DNA of 22,354 nt, taken from positions 1 to 22,354 of the IMG/VR virus record IMGVR_UViG_3300025108_000424; one strand, given 5' to 3'. The notes under the pieces were generated by a model that was not told the origin of the DNA, did not search any database, and saw nothing but the letters and a program-made list of their open reading frames with translations. A program made the position numbers and the translations under genes. This document shows, in pieces, positions 16,716 through 22,354 of this stretch; the stretch's first letter is position 1; every line of letters starts with the position of its first letter. The DNA comes from a virus.

Positions 16716-16745
16716 AAAAAAGGGGTGGCTCAAAATGAACCACCC
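16716..16745 (-). terminator. Intrinsic terminator after the capsid gene
   Basis: On the minus strand a stem with arms GGGTGGTTC and GAGCCACCC (9 pairs, one G-T wobble) closes a 5-base loop ATTTT. It is followed by C and six Ts. It begins 12 nt after the capsid stop and ends about 12 nt before the lipoprotein ATG. This is a canonical Rho-independent terminator facing the direction of transcription. Partial readthrough would supply lower levels of all genes downstream. Confidence 0.9.
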
Positions 16746-16757
16746 ACAAAAACATAC

Positions 16758-17903
16758 TTAGTATGCAACGTCCAATCTAATGACACCAAAGTCTTCAACG
16801 CCACCATTGTAGTCGCTGTTAAACTTAGGCTTCTTAAGACCGAAGATTTTACCAATGGAGATACCATTTTGGTTACCATAGTCGAAAGTATCTTCAACTA
16901 TTTGTGGTAGACCAATATCTGCCATAGCAAGAGCTTGAGCTCCACAGAATAAACAAGCAGAACCGTTGATGTCAGCATCAGCGCCCCATTTGTATCCAGC
17001 AGAACCGGCGTTTGAAGATGTTCCAGTAGTTGCATTCTCTGTATTAAATACATGTCTGAACTCATGGACCATAACACCGTCAACCATTAGACTTGAAGAA
17101 CCAGAGAACAAGCTCGATTGAGGTCCTCTTATTCCAGCATTTCTGACGTTAGCCAAGAAATCTGAATCAAGTTTAAGGTCAGCCATTACTTGAGGTGATA
17201 CAAATAAATGATATACCTCATCTCCACCTGCGCCTCTTACTCCACGGATGTAGTTGTCTTTAGCATAAGCTTTAAGAGCAACAATACACTCGTAAGTAAT
17301 GGTGTCAGCAGCTGCAACTGCAGTTACGTCACCAGCAACAAGTTTACTAGTAGCATCCCATCTTCTATGTCTGTTAGAAGTTGGAGCTGTTACATCTGAA
17401 CCAAAAGTCATGTCGCCAAGATTTTGTCCTGAAGTCAGAACAGGTCTCAAAGCACCACTGTTTTTGATTGTGTAAGAAATACCAGAAAGCGTTAAGAACG
17501 CTAATTGGTCAATACGATCTGCCATTGCGTAAGCAAGTGCATCACGTGAGTTCTCACGGAAATTAACAACTGATTTTTGATCAGCTAATCTACCAGAAAG
17601 TCTATTAGCAAATCTCAATTGATCGAGTTGTACAACAATGTCGTAGGCTCTTAAGGTCTCTTCATTACCCTCTAAGGTGTTGTCTCCAACGATACCGTCA
17701 CCAGTCATGTCAGCTAAAAGTGTTAATACAGCTCTAGCTCCTTTTTCTGATTGAGTAAGTTCAGATATTCTCTGAACCATAGCATTAGATCCGCTACCTG
17801 CGAATTGGTTAATGAAGGACATGTTCCTAGCGACACGCCAAAAATCACGTGACCAGATAGTTAATTGTTCGCTGGTCAACGCGCTAAAGTTTGTGTTAGC
17901 CAT
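16758..17903 (-). CDS. Major capsid protein, N4-gp56 family
   Basis: A 381-aa HK97-fold coat protein. It begins ANTNFSALTSEQLTIWSRDF, then AVLTLLADMTGDGIVGDNTL, the family-typical segment RLSGRLADQKSVVNFREN with ALAYAMADRIDQL, and later VYHLFVSPQVMADLK, VDGVMVHEFRHVF and a C-terminal FGVIRLDVAY. These match the N4-gp56 / Phage_capsid_3 group of major capsid proteins. The start is the ATG at 17903, which has GGAGG eight bases upstream. A TTG five codons earlier (17918) overlaps that ribosome site and is unlikely. The gene follows a 208-bp leader and is followed by a strong terminator, so it is set up for separate high expression. Confidence 0.92.
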   Translation of the reverse strand: MANTNFSALTSEQLTIWSRDFWRVARNMSFINQFAGSGSNAMVQRISELTQSEKGARAVLTLLADMTGDGIVGDNTLEGNEETLRAYDIVVQLDQLRFANRLSGRLADQKSVVNFRENSRDALAYAMADRIDQLAFLTLSGISYTIKNSGALRPVLTSGQNLGDMTFGSDVTAPTSNRHRRWDATSKLVAGDVTAVAAADTITYECIVALKAYAKDNYIRGVRGAGGDEVYHLFVSPQVMADLKLDSDFLANVRNAGIRGPQSSLFSGSSSLMVDGVMVHEFRHVFNTENATTGTSSNAGSAGYKWGADADINGSACLFCGAQALAMADIGLPQIVEDTFDYGNQNGISIGKIFGLKKPKFNSDYNGGVEDFGVIRLDVAY

Positions 17904-18111
17904 TGGGCTATCCTCCAAAAAAAATAATACCTAGCCAACTTATTGGAGCGGCTATTTACCCGTATACCCTTTTTCGTTGGGGAGACGCTTTCATAATTTT
18001 ACGAACATGACCTCGATCAGTTTTACGCCGTGATAGGCGAAAACGTTTTTCAGTGGAGCGACCACACTAATTATCGTATTAGCACCGAATTCTTATATCT
18101 TATACCAAGCC
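17904..18111 (-). promoter_or_regulatory. Capsid gene leader: putative promoter and structured 5' UTR
   Basis: This is the only sizeable intergenic space in the window. On the minus strand its start holds TTGGTT-16 bp-TATAAG (about 18116 to 18089), a fair sigma70-type promoter, and then TAATACGA (18081-18074), identical to the first eight bases of the T7 promoter though the rest does not match. Three hairpins follow: GTGG/CCAC (18053-18065), CGCC/GGCG extended by TTTT/AAAA across a one-base bulge (18021-18043), and TAGCC/GGCTA (17932-17954). Eight Ts come just before the GGAGG ribosome site. Which element is the promoter cannot be settled from sequence. The layout suggests transcript start or processing ahead of the capsid gene. 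Confidence 0.5.
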
Positions 18112-19188
18112 TTAACCAAAGTCACCACGCATTCTGCGCAATGTCTCGGCTGGAAGAGCATCAAACTCCTCACTTGATAACAATGATAAATCTATTTTCT
18201 TCTCACCTTTTGCATTTGACCCCTCACCTTTCATTGCAGGGGGTTGAGATTCAGCGGCTTGAAGTTTTTTATTAACTGTTGCTGTTTTTTTCTTAGCTTG
18301 AAGCTCCGGATCAACTTTTGCTACCGGCGCCGCATCTGCAGGTTGTAATAATTCTGGCCTTTTTGCTGCTAAAGTGTAATTTGTAGCTTTTGCTAACGCA
18401 TCGGCTGCAGAATAACCCTGTACAGTAAACGCATCTCTAAGATCTATAACTTCAGCTTGTAAATCTGCATCAAAATCAGCGCTATTTTCGTTTAAAACAG
18501 GAAAAGTTGCTTCAATTTCAGCTGCTTTAGCCTGTAATTCAGTCATTTCTTGGCTTTGTTGCACTGTTTGGCCCATTTTTGCTTGAACTTCAAACATAAA
18601 TTGCTCTTTTTCAGCATTTCTTATCTCATTTCTAAGATCTACAGCCTTTTCAGTCTCTCCATTAAGCACTAAATCCTGATATTCGACTTCTTTTGCATTA
18701 AAATCATATTCCGGCGCATTTTCTAAAGCTTTTTGCTCTGCTTCTGTAGCTTCTTGTAGTTTTTTTTGCATAGCTTTATTTTTAGCCAAGACTTCATCAA
18801 GTCTAGACTTAGGCACCATAGGTGCTTTTACTTTATCTTGTCCGCCAAGGCTTTGCTTGCTTCCTTCAACTGCTGGAATATCTGGTTGTGGAGCTGGCTC
18901 GCTGTTTTCATCCACTCCTTCTTCGCTAGTAGCTTCTGGTTCAGCTGTTTCTTCTTCCGCAACTTCTGGTTCTGGTTCTTCCGCAACAGCTTCTTCTTCT
19001 GGAGCGGCGTCAACTTCTTGTTCGACTTCTTCATTTTCTGCTTCCTCCTCTGGAGCATCTTCTTCAAAGTTTAAATCTACTTCAAAAGGCTTTACCTCTT
19101 CTTCTGAAACTGCATCTGCTCCCGGCATACCATCTAATACTAATTCTTCTGGTGCTTCTGCATTATCTTGTTTTTTACTTTTAGCCAT
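18112..19188 (-). CDS. Capsid scaffold protein
   Basis: A 358-aa protein with a very acidic N-terminal ~110 residues (Glu/Ala/Pro runs such as APEEEAENEEVEQEVDAAPE), a Lys/Gln/Ala-rich coiled-coil middle (LAKNKAMQKKLQEATEAEQK), and a helical C-terminus ending ALPAETLRRMRGDFG. A long acidic helical protein between portal and coat genes is the usual form of a scaffold, which guides procapsid assembly and leaves or is degraded before packaging. The start at 19188 overlaps the portal end by 8 nt and has a strong GGAGGT seven bases upstream within the portal gene. It ends 208 nt before the capsid ATG. Confidence 0.85.
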   Translation of the reverse strand: MAKSKKQDNAEAPEELVLDGMPGADAVSEEEVKPFEVDLNFEEDAPEEEAENEEVEQEVDAAPEEEAVAEEPEPEVAEEETAEPEATSEEGVDENSEPAPQPDIPAVEGSKQSLGGQDKVKAPMVPKSRLDEVLAKNKAMQKKLQEATEAEQKALENAPEYDFNAKEVEYQDLVLNGETEKAVDLRNEIRNAEKEQFMFEVQAKMGQTVQQSQEMTELQAKAAEIEATFPVLNENSADFDADLQAEVIDLRDAFTVQGYSAADALAKATNYTLAAKRPELLQPADAAPVAKVDPELQAKKKTATVNKKLQAAESQPPAMKGEGSNAKGEKKIDLSLLSSEEFDALPAETLRRMRGDFG

Positions 19189-21298
19189 TTCTATTACCTC
19201 CTGTAGGTTTCATGGCGGCAGTTGCCAACTTGGCTGCTGCCTGGGTTTCTGATTGTCCTTTTCGGACTTCATTAGTCATTCCTGCTAATCTCTCTCTTAG
19301 TTCAAGCTCTTCTTGCTTCAACTGAATTTTGCTTTGTAGTTCCGCAACTTTAAGTTGTGGGTCAGTAGCCTCACCTTGTGCTTTTGCCATATTAAGTTGA
19401 GCAGTAGATTCAAGGTTTTTGACTTCTGCTTCAAGTTTAGCAATCTCAAGTTGAGTGCTTCTAATTCTAGATTCCATTTCAAACTGTGCAAGTTGTGCTT
19501 GTTCTGGAGTTGGTGGTTCAGTACCTTGCATTTGTCTAATACGCTGTGCAATATTTGCTTTACGTGCAAGATGTGAGTACTCAACAATTAAATCATCTGG
19601 TATTGGTACGCCAGCTTTTCTAAGTTCTACTGCTTCTGCAAATTGTACTTCATCAAAATTATCCCTAGCAGGAGCAGTTGCAATAATAACGTCATACTCG
19701 CCCAAAGTTAAATCATTTATGATTTGACCTTCAGGAGTAACTTGATTTACTGCCATTGGCTCTCTTGGTTTAAATGGATTTGTTTCATCGGTAATTTGGA
19801 TAACCCGCTCTTCGGTATAATACCTTTGTACAAGATTCAATACTTTTTCTGCTAAGTATTGTCTTGTCTTTTTCAAATTATCCAAAGGAACTTGAATCAT
19901 TAATACGCCACGGTTTTGTTTTGCTTGTATAGCAACTCCAGAAACCTCAGCCCCATCTGTACCCAACATAGAATCACTTATGCCACTAATTTGTTTTATA
20001 TTAGCAGCAGCTTTTTGTGCAATTCTATCTAGACCGGTGGGAATCTGATTTGGAGGTATCTTACCAGGGGGAGTAGAACCTCGATTAAACTCGAGTACTA
20101 AACCAGTTTCCGCACCGTGTTCTTCTAAATCATCTGCATTCATTCCTGTTAAAGAACCAGACTCTACAATCCAACCGCTATTAGCAGTTGTGTTAACTAT
20201 GTGTAGTTCTTGAGATGAAATTTTATTTAACTGTTCTTGTGGTGAAATTAAATTCCTAACCATTCCAAAAGGTTTGCCTCTTCTCCAATATGGAAAATAA
20301 GGTACTAAAGTAAAGTGATCATAAGGGGACCAGTCATCATGCAGCACTACTGTGTCTGCTGTTACTGTCCAGCGAACCGCTCGCATTTTTTTCTCTACTA
20401 TATAAAGGCCATAATCATCAGCAAACTTTTCTCTTTTCTTTTTGCCCCATTCATAAGGAACATTTCTTTGATCACCCGTTACTGGGTCAACATAAAGTAT
20501 GCAATCTTTTAATTTATAATGCTGTCTTTCTATAACTCGTATAGATCTTAACGCTCTTGCGTCTTCCGGATTATTCGGATAATCTGCCCCATGATAATTT
20601 TCTTTATCAGTATCACCATAAGTTTCATCTTCATACTCCATAGAATCTGCGCCAAGAGTTGTACCAACCTCAGCAATCATTCTTAACTTGTCTGCTTTTT
20701 CTTGTCCGTAGGTTTCTTCAATTTCTTCTAGACTCATCCATTTAGTTTCAAAAATCTCATTCCAAGTTCTTGGATCATATTCTTTGGCATCTGGGTCAAT
20801 AATAATATCTAAAGGGTCTTTAGTTTCTACTCTTACTTCACCATTAATGTGATCAGAAAAATCTATACGAACATCAAACCATCCTCTATCTTGAATCAAC
20901 CCATCAGCAAACGCTTGGCTTTCTAACCATTCTAATTTGTTGTTGTCTGCAATTTGCATGTACAGCCTAGAAAGTACATCTGCTGTTTCTTGGTTACCAT
21001 TTCCTCTAGGTTTAAATTGTACATCTGCTCTTCGCGTACTTTGTTCGCCAAGAACTGTATTGACTGTTGGTAAAATAGTGTTGATTGTTAATGCTGGTCG
21101 ACCCTGATCGTCGAGCGCGGATATATCAGCTTCGTCCCACTGTTCGCCGCGGTAAAATGCGTCGCATTGTTGCGCCATTTCTACATAGTCTAAATGCCCA
21201 TGATCTCTAGCTCGGCTGTAAGCTTCCCATTGTCTTTTAGCAAGAGTTTGTTCTTCCCCTGCGCCGAGTTTCTTTTTTGGTTTTTTATAACTTGCCAT
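19181..21298 (-). CDS. Portal protein, P22-like
   Basis: A 705-aa portal that forms the dodecameric DNA channel at one capsid vertex and docks the terminase. The N-terminus has FYRGEQWDEADISALDDQGRP and ALTINTILPTVNTVLGEQ, followed by DPLDIIIDPDAKEYD and TWNEIFETKWMSLEEIEETYG, all typical of P22-like portals. The central region has FPYWRRGKPFGMVRNLI and an ISGISDSMLG-type segment. The last ~100 residues are a Gln/Glu/Lys/Ala-rich coiled coil, comparable to the helical barrel of P22 portal (725 aa). The start at 21298 overlaps the TerL stop by one base (TAATG), which implies coupled translation. The call is secure at family level. Confidence 0.9.
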   Translation of the reverse strand: MASYKKPKKKLGAGEEQTLAKRQWEAYSRARDHGHLDYVEMAQQCDAFYRGEQWDEADISALDDQGRPALTINTILPTVNTVLGEQSTRRADVQFKPRGNGNQETADVLSRLYMQIADNNKLEWLESQAFADGLIQDRGWFDVRIDFSDHINGEVRVETKDPLDIIIDPDAKEYDPRTWNEIFETKWMSLEEIEETYGQEKADKLRMIAEVGTTLGADSMEYEDETYGDTDKENYHGADYPNNPEDARALRSIRVIERQHYKLKDCILYVDPVTGDQRNVPYEWGKKKREKFADDYGLYIVEKKMRAVRWTVTADTVVLHDDWSPYDHFTLVPYFPYWRRGKPFGMVRNLISPQEQLNKISSQELHIVNTTANSGWIVESGSLTGMNADDLEEHGAETGLVLEFNRGSTPPGKIPPNQIPTGLDRIAQKAAANIKQISGISDSMLGTDGAEVSGVAIQAKQNRGVLMIQVPLDNLKKTRQYLAEKVLNLVQRYYTEERVIQITDETNPFKPREPMAVNQVTPEGQIINDLTLGEYDVIIATAPARDNFDEVQFAEAVELRKAGVPIPDDLIVEYSHLARKANIAQRIRQMQGTEPPTPEQAQLAQFEMESRIRSTQLEIAKLEAEVKNLESTAQLNMAKAQGEATDPQLKVAELQSKIQLKQEELELRERLAGMTNEVRKGQSETQAAAKLATAAMKPTGGNRNG

Positions 21299-22354
21299 TA
21301 AGCGCTCATTGATGATTTACGTTTTCCGTCTTTTACTAAATGTTTTAATCCATCTCTCCACGACGGAACATGCTCAGGTCTTTCATAAAATGTAGCAAAT
21401 TCTGTCATCATTAAACCGATCCACGCCAAGGCATCCACTTGGTCGTCATGTGTACCATTTGGGAAACGTAATAGTTCTGCAACCATAGATCCAGTCCAAA
21501 CAGCATCTTGTGGAAAGTATACCATACCTTGTTGCATTCTACCCTGGATTGCTCGTGCACGTAACTCCTTATCTCGCCTACCAACTTTTAAGTCTTTAAA
21601 GTAAGCTTCAGATAGGCCCCGTTCCCTTGTTCTTTTTTCTAAAAACGGCCCCAGGGCCATCTCAATATGACCTCTTTCTATTCCCACTATACCCGGACGC
21701 CATAGTTCGTACAAGTCTAAAATTTGTTCTACTAATTCAAAGCCGTCGTATTTACCGCGAACGACGTCAACAACAAATAAATTATCGTATTCATCGACAC
21801 CGACAACAATACCAACTGAGTAATCGTTCCGGTCACGCTGTCCGATCGCAAGATCCCACGCGCAGTAGTAACGAAGTTTTGAAGTATCAATTTCATTAAA
21901 GTCATAATATGCGATCATGTCGCGGCTAAAGTAATCGCCTTCGTCAGATACTGGATTCTGTTGGTATAGAGCAGACCAATCGCGCGGGCCGATGGCTCTC
22001 TTTATCTGCTCGAGAGCATCCACATTATATCTCTCTGGGTGTAAACTTTCACCTGTTTTTCTAAAACTTTCGTCTTCTTCTGCAATGGCTGGGTAGCGAA
22101 TGACTTCCCATGCGTCTGCGCCTTCTTCTGCTTGGGTCAACAAGCGACCAGCCAGGTCGTCGTCGTGCCAACGCGTAAGAATTACAAGTATGCCTCCACC
22201 TGGGGATAACCTTGTATAAGCTGTGGATGTATACCAATCCCAGGTCGCATCTCTGTTATTATCAGATTCTGCATCTTCTCTGTTTTTTACTGGATCATCG
22301 ATCACCATTACGTGCGCACCTTTACCAGTAATACCACCACCAACACCCGCTGCA
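21298..22354 (-). CDS. Terminase large subunit, 5' end missing (partial)
   Basis: The reading frame stays open to the window edge; the Met at 22308 is internal, since GVGGGITGKGAHV precedes it in frame. About 351 residues are visible. The ATPase shows the Walker B strand VMVIDDP and the coupling motif ILVILTRWHDDDLAGRL. Walker A must lie outside the window. The RNase-H-like nuclease follows, with acidic residues in YYCAWDLAIG (Asp near 21854), GIERGHIEM (near 21675) and HDDQVDALAW (near 21440). It pumps DNA into the head and cuts concatemers. The motif set fits the terminase group seen in P22-like and marine podoviruses. The frame ends in TAATG with the portal. Confidence 0.93.
   Translation of the reverse strand, partial: AAGVGGGITGKGAHVMVIDDPVKNREDAESDNNRDATWDWYTSTAYTRLSPGGGILVILTRWHDDDLAGRLLTQAEEGADAWEVIRYPAIAEEDESFRKTGESLHPERYNVDALEQIKRAIGPRDWSALYQQNPVSDEGDYFSRDMIAYYDFNEIDTSKLRYYCAWDLAIGQRDRNDYSVGIVVGVDEYDNLFVVDVVRGKYDGFELVEQILDLYELWRPGIVGIERGHIEMALGPFLEKRTRERGLSEAYFKDLKVGRRDKELRARAIQGRMQQGMVYFPQDAVWTGSMVAELLRFPNGTHDDQVDALAWIGLMMTEFATFYERPEHVPSWRDGLKHLVKDGKRKSSMSA

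Noticed and set aside
17904-17918. Upstream TTG start for the capsid gene (adding MEDSP)
   Set aside because: The TTG overlaps the GGAGG that serves the ATG at 17903, so it would have no ribosome site of its own.
17917-17954. TAGCC/GGCTA hairpin plus eight Ts as a terminator before the capsid gene
   Set aside because: The stem has only five pairs around a 13-base loop and the T run comes 7 bases later, next to the ribosome site; a terminator here would shut off the capsid gene.
18857-19252. A 131-codon Ser-rich frame on the plus strand
   Set aside because: It is antisense to the Glu/Ala-rich scaffold N-terminus; GAA/GCT codons read backwards give the Ser runs.
21298-22308. TerL as a complete 336-aa gene starting at 22308
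   Set aside because: The frame is open upstream to the window edge and encodes conserved terminase sequence there; Walker A is missing, so the gene is cut by the window.
1-22354. tRNA genes, CRISPR arrays, insertion sequences or integration genes
   Set aside because: I saw no cloverleaf-like segment, spaced direct repeats, transposase or integrase motifs; essentially all sequence is accounted for by minus-strand structural genes.

Overview
The window reads as part of a tailed-phage genome, or of an uncultured viral or prophage contig. It holds one head-to-tail structural module carried entirely on the minus strand, so transcription runs from the right edge (22354) to the left edge (1). Genes are packed with 0-30 nt gaps or 1-23 nt overlaps. 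The one real intergenic space is about 208 bp in front of the major capsid gene. The DNA is AT-rich. There are no plus-strand genes, tRNAs, CRISPR arrays, insertion sequences or integration genes. The P22-type portal, two small adaptor-like proteins, three or four ejection-type proteins and lack of tape-measure, tail-tube and sheath genes point to a podovirus. AT-richness and marine-virus-like fibre domains suggest a marine alphaproteobacterial host (SAR11/SAR116-like); that host call is inference.

Layout in transcription order. (1) Packaging and head: TerL (5' end beyond the window), portal, acidic scaffold, then the leader and the N4-gp56-family major capsid protein. A canonical intrinsic terminator lies just after the capsid gene. 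(2) A small lipoprotein and a small protein with a histone-H1-like Lys/Ala tail. (3) Two adaptor-like connector proteins. (4) A GNAT-like protein, two Gln/Ala-rich proteins of about 190 aa, a 746-aa protein and a 2176-aa giant protein. Their order and sizes recall T7 gp13-gp14-gp15-gp16, but the last is much longer and carries an HELGH zinc-protease motif and other regions typical of phage polyvalent proteins. (5) Receptor-binding and decoration genes: a BppU-like Ig domain, a protein of 18-aa repeats interrupted by a cupredoxin-like domain, a 141-aa structural protein, and a tail fibre ending in a self-cleaving S74 chaperone. One further gene starts at the left edge.

The genes cover DNA packaging, capsid assembly, neck formation, delivery of internal proteins with the DNA, and host recognition. 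The leader and terminator flanking the capsid gene suggest it is transcribed more than its neighbours, as with T7 gene 10 and T-phi. The most unusual elements are the zincin-bearing giant protein, the cupredoxin-like domain inserted in a repeat protein, the capsid leader, and the lipoprotein placed just downstream of the capsid terminator. No T7 gp12-like nozzle gene, lysis gene or replication gene was recognised here.
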